This document shows, one piece after another, positions 42,984 through 54,389 of a DNA stretch of 64,000 nucleotides. Both the position numbers and the translations under genes were made by a program. Source of the DNA: Ovis canadensis (Eukaryota > Chordata > Mammalia > Artiodactyla > Bovidae); the NCBI RefSeq assembly GCF_042477335.2, contig NC_091262.1, positions 68,868,001-68,932,000 on the forward strand, in the 5' to 3' direction. The notes beneath the pieces are model-generated. The model was not told the DNA's origin, searched no databases, and saw only the letters and a program-made list of their open reading frames with translations. How positions within the stretch are numbered: position 1 is the stretch's first letter; each line of letters starts with the position of its first letter.

Positions 42984-45900
42984 ATTGCCCAACTACTCAG
43001 CAACAGAGACCCTGGGATCCAGGCTTTCCTCACCGTGTCCTGCTTAGGGGAGGGCGACTGGAGCCACCTGGGACTATCCAGTTCCCAAGAGACCCTGCAC
43101 CTCCGGCTAAACCCTGAGCCCACGCTGCCCACCATGGACGGCGTGGCTGAATTTTCCGAGTACGTCTCTGAGACTGTGGATGTGCCGTCCCCCTTCGACC
43201 TGCTGGAGCCCCCCACCTCAGGCGGCTTCCTCAAGCTCTCCAAGCCTTGCTGCTACATCTTCCCTGGCGGCCGCGGGGACTCGGCCCTCTTTGCCGTTAA
43301 TGGTTTCAACATCCTGGTGGACGGTGGCTCTGACCGCAAGTCCTGCTTCTGGAAGCTAGTGCGGCATCTGGACCGCATCGACTCGGTGCTGCTCACCCAC
43401 ATCGGGGCCGACAACCTGCCAGGCATCAACGGGCTTCTGCAGCGCAAAGTGGCAGAACTGGAAGAGGAGCAATCCCAGGGCTCCAGCAGCTACAGCGACT
43501 GGGTGAAGAACCTCATCTCCCCCGAGCTGGGGGTTGTCTTCTTCAATGTGCCCGATAAGCTGCGGCTGCCGGATGCCTCGCGCAAGGCCAAGCGCAGCAT
43601 TGAGGAGGCCTGCCTCACTCTGCAGCACTTAAACCGCCTGGGCATCCAGGCTGAGCCCCTGTACCGCGTGGTCAGCAACACCATAGAACCTCTCACCCTC
43701 TTCCACAAGATGGGTGTGGGCCGCCTGGACATGTACGTCCTCAACCCTGTCAAGGACAGCAAGGAGATGCAGTTCCTCATGCAAAAGTGGGCAGGCAACA
43801 GTAAAGCCAAGACGGGCATCGTGCTGGCTAATGGGAAGGAGGCTGAGATCTCGGTGCCCTACCTGACCTCCATCACTGCTCTGGTGGTCTGGTTGCCAGC
43901 CAACCCCACTGAGAAGATCGTGCGCGTCCTTTTCCCAGGGAATGCCCCCCAGAACAAGATCTTGGAGGGCCTGGAAAAGCTTCGACACCTGGACTTCCTG
44001 CGCTACCCTGTGGCCACACAGAAGGATCTGGCCACTGGGGCTGTGCCTGCCAACCTCAAACCCAGCAAAATCAAACAGCGAGCTGACAGCAGAGAGAGCC
44101 TCAAGGCCACGACCAAGACACCCGTGGGCAAGCTGGCCAAACGGGAGGAGGTGGCCGAAGAGGGAGCCAAGGAGGCTCGCTCAGAACTGGCCAAAGAGTT
44201 AGCCAAGACCGAAAAGAAAGCAAAAGAGTCGTCTGAGAAGCCCCCAGAGAAGCCCGCCAAGCCCGAGAGGGTGAAGACAGAGTCGAGCGAGGCACTGAAG
44301 GCAGAGAAGCGAAAGCTGATCAAAGACAAAGTGGGGAAGAAGCACCTGAAAGAAAAGATATCAAAGCTGGAAGAGAAAAAAGACAAAGAGAAAAAAGAGA
44401 TCAAGAAGGAGAGGAAGGAGCTCAAGAAGGATGAAGGAAGGAAGGAGGAAAAGAAGGATGCCAAGAAGGAGGAGAAGAAGAAAGACACCAAACCTGAGGT
44501 CAAAAAGATTTCCAAGCCAGACCTGAAGCCCTTTACCCCTGAGGTGCGGAAGACCCTCTACAAAGCCAAGGCCCCCGGCAGAGTCAAAGTGGACAAGAGC
44601 CGGGCTACCCGTGGGGAGAAGGAGCTGTCCTCCGAGCCCCGCACACCCCCGGCCCAGAAGGGGGCCGCACCCCTCCCAGCAAGGGAGCTGGCCTTGTCTT
44701 CACCAGAAGACCTTACACAGGACTTTGAGGAGTTGAAACGTGAGGAGAGGGAGTTGCTGACTGAACAAAGGGACGCAAGACTAGGCGAGAAACCGCTCCC
44801 CCCGGACACTGCTGAGGAGGGACTCCCGAGCACAGTGGCTCAGGTGGCACCACCCTCTGTCCCCGGGCTAGAAGCAGAAGTGCCTGTGATGGAGGAGAAA
44901 GAGGTTGTCCCAGACGTCCCTGAGGAACGAGGCAGCAAGAACAGAGGCCCAGACTCTGGGGCAGAAACAGAGGAAGAGAAAGATACCTGGGAGGAAAAGA
45001 AGCCAAAGGAAGCCGAGGGGCTCCCTGACAGAACAGAAGCCCGAGAGGAAAGTGAACCTGAGGTAAAGGAAGATGTGATAGAGAAGGCCGAGTTAGAGGA
45101 GATGGAGGAGCTGCCCCCTTCCGATGAGGAGGAAGAAGAGGAGACAAAGGCAGAGGGTTTTTACCAAAAGCACATGCAAGAAGCCTTGAAGGTGACGCCA
45201 AGGGGCAAAGAGGCTCTCGGCGGCCGGGAACCGGGACTCCAAGGCAAGGCCCCGGAGAAGGAGACCTCGTCATTCCTAAACAGCCTGGCCACCCCAGCAG
45301 GAGCCACTGAGCACGTGTCTTACATCCAGGACGAGACGATCCCTGGCTACTCCGAGACCGAGCAGACCATCTCGGATGAAGAGATCCATGACGAGCCTGA
45401 GGAGCGCGCGGCCCCACCTAGGTTTCCGACAGGAACCTATGACCTCCCTGGGCCTGAAGGTCCCGGCCCCTTTGAGGCCAGCCAGCCTGCTGACACCGCT
45501 GTTCCCGCCACCGCCAGCAAGGCCTACGGAGCACCAGAGACGGAACTCACCTACCCCCCCAACATGGTGGCCGCCCCTCTGGCAGAAGAGGAGCACGTGT
45601 CCTCGGCCACCTCGATCACTGAGTGTGACAAGCTCTCTTCCTTTGCCACGTCCGTGGCCGAGGACCAGTCCGTGGCTTCACTCACGGCCCCACAGACAGA
45701 GGAGACGGGCAAGAGCTCCCTGCTGCTTGACACGGTCACGAGCATCCCCTCATCCCGCACTGAAGCCACTCAGGGCCTGGACTACGTGCCATCGGCCGGC
45801 ACCATCTCACCCACCTCCTCACTGGAAGAAGACAAAGGCTTCAAGTCACCACCCTATGAGGACTTCTCTGTGACTGGAGAGTCAGAGAAGAGAGGAGAGA

Positions 45901-48900
45901 TGGTAGGGAGAGGCTTATCTGGAGAGAGGGCCCTGGAGGAGGAAGAGAAAGAGGAGACCGCCAATGTACAGATGTCAGAGAAACTGCATGGTCAGTATGG
46001 ACCCCCGATGTTTGCCGCCCCTGGGCACGCCCTCCACCCAGGGGAACCAGCCCTTGGAGAGGCGGAGGAGCGCTGCCTCAGCCCAGATGACAGCACAGTG
46101 AAGATGGCCTCTCCGCCACCATCTGGCCCACCCAGTGCCACCCACACGCCCTTTCATCAGTCCCCAGTGGAGGAAAAGTCTGAGCCCCAAGACTTTCAGG
46201 AAGCAGACTCCTGGGGAGATACCAAGAGTATCCCAGGTGTGGGCAAGGAAGTTGCTGCAGAAGAGACCGCCAAGCCAGGGCCTGACAAGGGCGCACTGGA
46301 GGAGGAAGAGAAGGTGACTTCTCCCAGGAGCCCCCAGGCCCAGGAGGTACCCATCAGCATAGCTGGGGGACAGGCCGGCCGCACCATCCAGCTGCTGCCA
46401 GAACAGGACAAAGCCATCGTCCTTGAGACTATGGAGGTGGGAGAGCCCGCAGGCCCAGTTCAAGAAACAGAAGCCCTACCCGAAGACTTGAGAACCTCAC
46501 TCCAAGAACTTGGGGAACCTCAGAAAGAGGAGGTGCTCCGAATTCCTGACCGAGGCCTCTCCCCTGAAGAGGCAGAGTCCCTCTCTGTCCTCAGCGTGGT
46601 CTCCCCAGATGCTGCCAAAAAGCAAGACGCCACCCCGAGATCTCCCTGTGGCCTGACGGAGCAGCGCCTCCACACAGACCTGTGGCCGCAGGGATCGCCA
46701 GAAGACACCCGGTCACTGTCTTTCTCAGAGGAGAGTCCCAGCAAGGAGACCTCGCTGGACATCTCTTCCAAGCAGCTGTCTCCAGAAAGCCTTGGCACCC
46801 TCCAGTTTGGGGAACTAAGCCTTGGAAAGGAAGAAAAGGGGCCCCTGATACAGGCTGAGGACACCGCTCTCCACCTAGCCCCTGTGTCTATTCCAGAAGC
46901 CCAGGCAGCCACAGCATCACCTCCCACAGATGGGACCAGTGGATACTCCGCACGGGCAGACATCACAGATGAGAGCCCTGATGGAAAATTACCCGCCAGT
47001 TCCTTCTCTCCCACTGCGCTGCTAGGCGATGGGAGGCGCTCACCCGGAGTGATCACAAGCTTGGGTGAACACATTCTCACACCTGATAGCTCCCTCACCA
47101 AGAGCCCTGAGTCCTTGCCAAGCCCTGCCATGGAGGATATTGTCATGGAGTGGGAAGGCAAAGTTCCAAAGTTGAAAGACAGACCCCCAGAGCAGAAGGA
47201 GAAGGGACCTGAGCCCACAGATGAAGCCCTTCAGCAGCAGGGCCAAACCCTGGAACAGAGGGACACTGTCACGGAGCAGAGGGACACAGCCATCTGTCGG
47301 AAAGATGAGGTTCTGGAGGAGAAGGACAAGGCTGGGGAGCCACAGCATCAGGCTGTGGAACAAAAAGGCAGAGACTCAGAACACAGGGACACAGTCCCGG
47401 ATCAGAAGGCCCAGGCCCCGGAAGGAAAAGATAAAGACTTAGAACCTAAAGACAGAGGCTTAGAACACAAGGACACAGCCCCTGATCAGAAGGCCCAGGC
47501 CCTGGAAGGAAAAGACAAAGACTTAGAACCTAAAGACAGAGGCTTAGAACACAAGGACACAGCCCCTGATCAGAAGGCCCAGGCCCCGGAAGGAAAAGAT
47601 AAAGACCTAGAACCTAAAGACAGAGGCTTAGAAGCAAAAGACAAGGCCCTAGAACAGGAGGACAAGGTCCCAGAAGAGAAAGATAAAATCTTAGAACAAA
47701 AAATCAGAGACTTGGAACATAAAGACACTGTTCCAGAAGACACAGTCCCTGAACTGAAGGGGAAGGCCTTAGAACAGAAAGATGAAGCCTCTGAACAGGA
47801 CAAGGCCCCAGAAGAGAAGGACAAGGCCCAGAAGGACCAGGCCCCAGAACAGAAGGACCAGGCCTTAGCTCAAAAATACTGGGCTCTCGAACAGAAGGCT
47901 GAAGCACTTGAACAAACGATTAAGGCCACTGAACAAAAAGATAAATTTCTGGAAGAGAAGGACAAAACTCAGGAGCAGGAGAGCCCTGTGCAGGAGGATA
48001 AAATCATGGCACCAAAGGAGAAGATCCTAGAGGAAAAATCTCCAGAAAAAGTCAAGGCTGTGGAACAGAAAGAAGCTGTGCTGGAGAAGAGGAAAACTCT
48101 GGGGCTGGAAGAGAGCCCAGTGCAGGAGGACAAGGCCTGGGAGCAGGAGGAGAAGTACCAGAAGGAGCAGGATGTGGTCCAGGAGTGGCGAGAAACACCT
48201 CCAAGCAGCAGAGAACCGGCTGGAGAACAGAAAGAGCCTGCCCGGACGTGGGAGGACACATCTGAGCAGGAAGACACGTACTGGAGGGGCAGAGAGGATG
48301 TGGTCCTGGAGGAGGACACGTACTGGCAGGAGCTGAGCTGCGAGCGGAAGGTCTGGTTCCCTCATGAGCTGGGGGGCCCGGGGGCCCGGCCACGGTACAC
48401 AGAAGAGCGGGAGAGCACCTTCCTCGATGAGGGACCGGACGATGAGCACGAAGTGCCCCCCTTGGAGCACACACCCCAGAGTCCCTGGGCCTCGGACTTC
48501 AAGGGCTTTCAGGAGCCCGCACCACAGAAGGGGCTGGAGGTGGAGCGCTGGCTTGCGGAGTCACCAGTTGGGCTGCCACCAGAGGAAGAGGACAAGCTGA
48601 CCCGCTCCCCCTTTGAGATCATCTCTCCTCCGGCCTCCCCACCTGAGATGGCTGCACAGAGGGTTCTGCCGGCCCCGGAGCAAGAGAGCCCCATCCCAGA
48701 TCCTAAGCTCCTGCCACCCATGAGGGACGAACCCACTACCCGCTCCTGGCTGGCTGACATCCCACCATGGGTGCCCAAGGACAGACCCCTGCCCCCTGCA
48801 CCCCTCTCCCCAGCTCCCGCTCCCCCGACGCCTGCCCCAGAGCCACACACTCGTGCACCCTTCTCCTGGGACACAGCTGAGGATGATGGTGTGGTGGCTG

Positions 48901-51258
48901 CAGTGCAGGAGGGGGCAGCTGAGCTGGAAGGCGGGCCATACTCCCCACTAGGGAAGGACTACCGCAAGGCCGAAGAGGAAAGGGAAGAAGAAGTGGGGGT
49001 TCCTGACCACAGCCCCCAGAGCTCACAGGTCCCCAAGGCCAGTGAAAGCCATGCCTCTGAGGAGCCCGAGCAGACCGAGCCAGAGCAGAGAGAGCCCACT
49101 CCCTATCCGGATGAGCGGAGCTTCCAGTACGCAGACATCTACGAGCAGATGATGCTCACAGGGCTGGGTCCTGCCTGTCCCACTAGAGAGCCTCCGCTTG
49201 GAGCTGCTGGGGACTGGCCCCCCCACATCTCAACCAAGGAGGAAGCTGCTGGCCGAGACACACCTGCAGAGAAGGAGCTTTCATCTCCTGTCTCACCCCA
49301 TCGCCTCCAATTCGACACTCCGGCCTTCAGCTATGCAGCTCTGGCAGGACCCGCTGTGCCCCCCAGGCAGGAGCCTGAGCCAGGGCTAGGCATGGACCCC
49401 AGCCTCACCCCACCTGCAGTACCTCCCCGTGCTCCTATCCCCCAGAGCCAAGGCCCAAGCCCGCCGCTGAATGGTCACATCCTGAGCTGCAGTCCAGATC
49501 GGAGAACCCCCTCCCCCAAGGAACCAGGACGCAGTCCCTGGGATGACAGCCCCAGTGACTCAGAGCTGGAGAAGGGGGCTCGGGAGCAACCCGAAAAAGA
49601 GGCCCAGTCCCCAAGTCCCCCATACCCCACACCCGCTGGCCCCTCTGCCTTGTGGCCCGAAAGCGAGGCACGTACCAGCCCTTCCTCGGACTCACACCTG
49701 GGTCCTGCCCGACCCAGCCTGGACTTCCCTGCATCAGCCTTTGGCTTCTCCTCACTGCAGCCGGCGCCTCCACAGCTGCCCTCCCCAGCAGAACCCCGCT
49801 CAGCACCCTGTGGGTCACTTGCCTTCTCTGGGGACCGGGCTTTGGCTCTGGCTCCAGGGCCCCCCGCCAGAGCCCGGCATGATGAGTACCTTGAAGTGAC
49901 CAAGGCCCCCAGCCTGGACTCGTCGCTGCCCCAGCTCCCATCACCTGGATCTCCCGGCGCCCCTCTCCTCTCCAGTCTGCCGAGGCCCGCCTCTCCCGTG
50001 CTGTCTGAAGGCTCCTCCTCAGAGGCCACCACCCCTGTGATTTCAAGTGTGGCTGAGGGCTTCCCTCCGGGTCTGGGAGCTGCAGAACCAGGGTCCATAG
50101 AGCTGGTCCCAGGAATGGAAGCCACTGCCCACGGCCTCTGGGACCTTGCTTCTCTGAGCCCAGCACCTCCAGCGTCCCTGGACTTGGCCCCAGCTCCAGC
50201 TCCGAGCCTACCCGGGGACATGGATGACGGCACCCTGCCCTGTCGCCTGGAGTGCTCAGGAGCGGCTGCCAAGAAGCTGAGCCCCTCCCAGGGTCCCTCC
50301 CGAGATGGTGCCACCAATGGTCCAACTGAAACCAGCCCCAAGCCCCCGGGCCCTGCCCCAGCCGAGGCTGAGGCCTGCCCTGCCTGGGAGCGTGGGGCCT
50401 GGCCTGAGGGAGCCGAGAGGAGCCCCCGGCCTGACACACTGCTCTCCCCTGAGCAGCCGCCGTGCCCTGAAGCGGCCCCTGGAGACCAGCCTAGAAGCGG
50501 CTCCCCCGAGACGGAGGCTGGGCCCCAGGGATGTGCCACTGAACCCCGGCCCCACCGCGGGGAGCTCTCCCCCTCCTTTCTGAACCCTCCTCTCCCTCGG
50601 TCCACGGATGACAGTGACCCCTCAACTGAGGAGGCTCGGCTAGTAGGGAGAGGGGGGCGGCGCCGGGCAGGAGCCCCAGGGGCCACAGGGGGCCCATGCC
50701 CCGTGGCAGATGAGACACCCCCAACGTCAGCCAGTGACTCAGGCTCCTCACAGTCAGATTCTGACGTTCCTCCAGAAACTGAGGAGTGTCCATCCATCAC
50801 AGCTGAGGCAGCCCTTGACTCAGATGAAGATGGGGACTTCCTGCCTGTGGACAAAGCTGGTGGGGTCAGTGGGACTCACCATCCCAGGCCCGGCCATGAC
50901 CCGCCCCCGCTCCCCCAGCCAGACCCTCGGCCAGCCCCTCCCCGTCCTGACGTGTGCATGGCTGACCCTGAGGGGCTCAGCTCAGAGTCTGGAAGGGTAG
51001 AGAGGCTACGGGAGAAGGAAAAGGCACAGGGGAGAGTTGGCCGCAGGGCCCCGGGTAGGGCTAAGCCAGCGTCTCCTGCCCGCCGTCTGGATCTTCGGGG
51101 AAAACGCTCACCCACCCCTGGTAAAGGGACTGCAGATCGAACCTCCCGGGTCCCACCCCGACCACGCAGCACTGCAAGCCAGGTCACCCCAGCAGAGGAA
51201 AAGGATGGACACAGCCCCATGTCCAAAGGCTTAGTCAATGGACTCAAGGCAGGACCAA
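42984..51258 (+). CDS. MAP1A: MAP1A large coding exon 5 (heavy chain and start of light chain LC2)
   Basis: This 8275-bp exon carries nearly all of microtubule-associated protein 1A, a neuronal protein that binds and stabilises microtubules in dendrites and axons and is cleaved into a heavy chain and light chain LC2. The short-isoform start is the ATG at 43134 in an excellent Kozak context (cccaccATGG); numbering below uses it. Residues 1-300 form the conserved MAP1 N-terminal domain, with V-L-L-T-H-I-G-A-D-N at about 86-95 resembling a degenerate metallo-beta-lactamase motif. Residues about 380-470 are a Lys/Glu block rich in KKEE/KKDE, the microtubule-binding type. Long acidic Ser/Pro stretches follow. 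Residues about 1345-1605 are heptad-like E-Q-K-D-x repeats, containing three 84-bp copies. Residues 1850-2480 are Pro-rich. The end enters the conserved C-terminal light chain region. The donor is gtaagt at 51259, leaving phase 1. The frame is intact throughout. The short form totals 2833 residues; I recall 2803 in human. Confidence 0.97.
47397..47648 (+). repeat. 84-bp coding tandem repeat in MAP1A (about 3 copies)
   Basis: The same 28-codon unit recurs with starts at 47401, 47485 and 47569 (exact 84-bp period), with only a few synonymous changes and one P/L change between copies. Each unit is four heptads: P-D-Q-K-A-Q-A, then E-G-K-D-K-D-L-type, K-D-R-G-type and K-D-T-A-type segments. It lies inside the longer E-Q-K-D heptad region. 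The near identity points to recent duplication or gene conversion. Confidence 0.92.
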
Positions 51259-51395
51259 GTAAGTATAACGTGGAGAGTGGGAGACTGGTTTGGGTCTGGG
51301 TGTGGGCTGGTTAGGGGCTCCAGTGGGAGGAAGGAAGACGGTTGCCACAAGAATTCTCCTCTCCCTCTACAATGAGTCCTGTGTTGTCTCTATAG

Positions 51396-51616
51396 CAGCC
51401 TTGGGTTCCAAGGGCGGCTCTGGTGCCCCTGTCTATGTGGATCTCGCTTACATCCCGAATCACTGCAGCGGCAAGACTGCTGACCTTGACTTCTTCCGAC
51501 GAGTGCGTGCATCCTACTATGTGGTCAGTGGGAATGACCCTGCCAATGGCGAGCCGAGCAGGGCTGTGCTGGATGCCCTGCTGGAGGGCAAGGCCCAGTG
51601 GGGGGAGAATCTTCAG
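51396..51616 (+). CDS. MAP1A: MAP1A coding exon 6 (light chain LC2, conserved C-terminal domain)
   Basis: This 221-bp exon encodes S-G-A-P-V-Y-V-D-L-A-Y-I-P-N-H and further on V-V-S-G-N-D-P-A-N-G-E-P-S-R-A-V-L, the most conserved part of the MAP1 light chains. That domain binds microtubules and, by family knowledge, actin and heavy chain partners. The acceptor region reads ctatagcag, so two acceptors 3 bp apart are possible (51396 or 51399) and would add or omit one alanine. I chose the first because it keeps the residue count expected from the family. The exon ends E-N-L-Q in phase 0 at donor gtgagtgg. Confidence 0.94.
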
Positions 51617-51804
51617 GTGAGTGGCAAGGAACACCAGGGAGGAGGTCTGGTCAGAGTTTGCTCAGAGCAACAGTGAACACAGTCTCTGTTCATGAAAGGA
51701 GGATGGAGCCTTTGCTCTGGTCCTTCCTGAACCATCAGGTGCCCATCCCCCCAACTTCCCTTCCCTCCGCATTCTCACCTCAGGCTGTCTTGTCTCCTAC
51801 CCAG

Positions 51805-51960
51805 GTGACTCTGATCCCTACTCATGACACAGAGGTGACGCGTGAGTGGTACCAGCAGACCCATGAGCAGCAGCAGCAGCTGAACGTTCTAGTCCTGGCC
51901 AGCAGCAGCACCGTGGTCATGCAGGACGAGTCCTTCCCTGCCTGCAAGATTGAGTTCTGA
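51805..51960 (+). CDS. MAP1A: MAP1A coding exon 7 (C-terminus and stop)
   Basis: This last coding exon follows acceptor cctacccag. It encodes V-T-L-I-P-T-H-D-T-E-V-T-R-E-W-Y and ends D-E-S-F-P-A-C-K-I-E-F followed by TGA. The same ending, with a final L, closes MAP1B. It is 51 codons plus stop, in phase 0 from exon 6. It completes the LC2 light chain domain. A short run of CAG codons (Q-Q-Q-Q) near 51872 is ordinary for this protein. Confidence 0.95.
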   Translation: MTLIPTHDTEVTREWYQQTHEQQQQLNVLVLASSSTVVMQDESFPACKIEF

Positions 51961-53365
51961 AAGAGCCACTCTCCCTTCCCTGAGGATCCGCTCCCCCAGC
52001 TCCCCTAGACGATGGCTACTGCTGAGTCCTTTGGGGTTGAGGGACATGGGAGTTGGGGGAGGGGGTGGGGTGGACAGGATGTCTCGTGGGAACTTAGGCT
52101 GGGCTTAACAGGAGGGGTCATCCTTCCCCCTCATCCACGTCTGAAAGGAGTCTCCAAACCAAAGGTAACCAGGATTAGGATAGGGAAAGAATGCAAAATT
52201 AGGACACAAGGTCATCTGATGCTTGAGGACCCTGGAGTGATACCCTCTCTTAGCACTGCCCAATGCTGGTGATGGAGTGGAGAGTGAGGATGGGCCTCAG
52301 CGAGCAGCCTCCTCCCTCATGGAGGGAGGTCATATCCCCAGCCCCAGGGACCTCTTCATCTATATAATTTAGCATCCCACAGAAGGACTTCCAGTAGTAA
52401 TTTATGTGACCTGGGGGCAGGATACTGTCAGTGAGGTGTTCAGAGCTGCGCCCTTCGGTCCATCTCCCATTCCCTTCCCCGTCAGAGTTTGGGTTCTGGC
52501 AGGGATCTGGGGGTACACCACTGCTACACTGTCCCACTGCTTGCCTCCGTGTCTGAATGTCTCAATCCAAAACCTGAAGCTCTTTTTTGACCAACAGATA
52601 GGTGAGGAGAAGAAAGGAGCTTATCCTCCCAGCCCCTGCTTCATACCATTCACATCCCAGAGCCATGCCCAGACCAGGCCTGCTGGGCAGCACAAAGGAG
52701 CAAGGAGAGCCCGGCATCACTTACGGAATCTTTCCAAGCTCCCTGACCTTTGGAGATTTTCACCCACCCATTCCAACTCTCCTGATCCCTTCTCATACTT
52801 GCTTGGCTTATCTGCATGTGGTCACCTGCTGTGGCCTGGTGTGTAATGGGTTAAAAGCCACTGCCTGACATCCCAACACTTGACACCCCAGCAATGTGTG
52901 ACTCCCCCAACATTCCATTCTGCCATCCTGCAGCTGAAATGGGGACGCTGGCTGCCTTTCCAGCTCCACACCCTGGGACAGAGGATCTGGGAGGCGAGGC
53001 CATGCCAGAGGACTCGGGGATAAGGTGAGGGAGGAAGGCAAGAGGGAGAGGAAGCTGAGCTAAGGCTGAACTCTGACTGAGGGAGATGAAAACAGGCTGA
53101 AAATACCACCCCGGGAGAGGACCTCACCCCAAGCAAGCCAATAAGAGCTCTGCCAGACTGCTGCGGGACTGAGAAATCCAGACGCTCTTGTCAGGACTCT
53201 GCCAGATGACTGTGTGGAAACCAGATCGAGCCCGCCTGTGTTCTTCCAGCTCCCACTCCCGTGCTGCTGTGCTCTGCTCCTCCCCACTCTTCCCTGCTCT
53301 AGTTCCCAGCTGCTGTAACGGAGCCGCCTCCAACTCTAACAATAAATCCAGTTCATTACAGATGC
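51961..53365 (+). other. MAP1A: MAP1A 3' UTR
   Basis: This is about 1.4 kb of moderately GC-rich sequence without coding potential after the MAP1A stop. It ends shortly after a canonical AATAAA at 53341-53346. The length fits a single terminal exon. The exact cleavage site is inferred as 15-25 bp after the signal. No interspersed repeat is visible in it, which agrees with selection on a UTR. Confidence 0.65.
53341..53346 (+). terminator. MAP1A: MAP1A polyadenylation signal AATAAA
   Basis: This canonical hexamer on the coding strand lies 1.38 kb after the stop codon, with a T/G-containing stretch following about 20-30 bp later. It is the only AATAAA on this strand that I see between the stop and the Bov-tA SINE at 53738. 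Confidence 0.7.
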
Positions 53366-53737
53366 TCCAGTGAGGCTTAGGCTTTTTCTGACTACACATT
53401 GCTCAGTTGCTAGGCCCTGGCTTCTGCCTCTCTGCTTCTACCAGTGTTGTCATTTACCTCAGTGCCTTTGATGACTGGAGGCAGTTCCAAGACCCAGGCA
53501 GGCCTAAGAATACAGGGTGAGTGGAGGGCAAAAAAGTTACGGGGAGCCAGCATAACTTCTAAAAACCGGTGAGAGTGCCCAAGGATGGGGAATAGGAACT
53601 GAGCGTAGGGACACGTTTGGTTTGGGGGAGGGGAGAGAAGCCGGAGGGGGTGGGGGCAGTGTCTCTGAAGAAGGGGAACTGCGTACCATGGGGTCAAGAG
53701 CTTAGGGCCGAAAAATCAGCATCAGACACCTTGCACA

Positions 53738-53945
53738 AGGTGAAGTCGCTCAGTCGTGTCTGAATCCGACTCTGTGGACTGTAGCCTTCCCGGCTCCTCC
53801 ATCCGTGGGATTCTCCAGGCAAGAATACTGGAGTGGGTTGCCATTTCCTTCTCCAGGGGATCTTCCTGACCCAGGGATTGAACCCAGGTCTCCCACATTT
53901 GCAGGCAGATGCTTCACCCTCTGAGCCACCAGGGAAGCCCCAGAA
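53738..53945 (-). mobile_element. Bov-tA SINE between convergent genes
   Basis: Full-length antisense element from ggtgaagtcgctcagtcg to gagccaccagggaagccc, flanked by CCTTGCACA at 53729-53737 and 53946-53954. It lies between the 3' ends of MAP1A and PPIP5K1. Confidence 0.92.
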
Positions 53946-54389
53946 CCTTGCACAGGAGAACATCAAAGAGGCAAGGAGTTGAGGGGGCTCTATGAGATCC
54001 AGAGCCTATTGAGATTATAAACAGCTTTCAGGATTTCCAGCAAGTAAACTGTTGGATTTTCCCCTGCAGTGAAACCCTTTATAATCCTGGGTATGTCAGG
54101 AGAGGCCACATTATAAGTGTGAATACATGGGGAGGGGGATATCCCAGTCTTTCTAGTGTTCCCGGCTCTCCCAGTGTAAAGACGTCAAGGGGGTAAAGAA
54201 AGAGCATAACCCCTATGTATCAACTCCTCCTGACACTCCCAAGCATCAGAGTTAAAATCAGAATGATTCCAACAATCTGGCGAGAAGGCATTGTACCTTT
54301 GGCGCTTCACAGAGAGAACCTCTCTTCCTGGTAACACGACTTATTTAAGAAATGTTGGGACAGTGGGCTGACAGTCATAAGGACTTCCT

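Noticed and set aside
43035-43037. Start of the big MAP1A frame at a GTG codon
   Set aside because: The frame is open only because exon 5 continues upstream to its acceptor at 42984. The real starts are the ATG in exon 1 and the ATG at 43134 with a strong Kozak context.
49475-50854. Long antisense open frame (459 codons) opposite the Pro-rich part of MAP1A, with a second frame at 49435-50439
   Set aside because: GC-rich coding DNA with Pro/Ser/Ala codons rarely creates stops on the other strand. The translation has no recognisable domain, and the sense frame is clearly the conserved protein.
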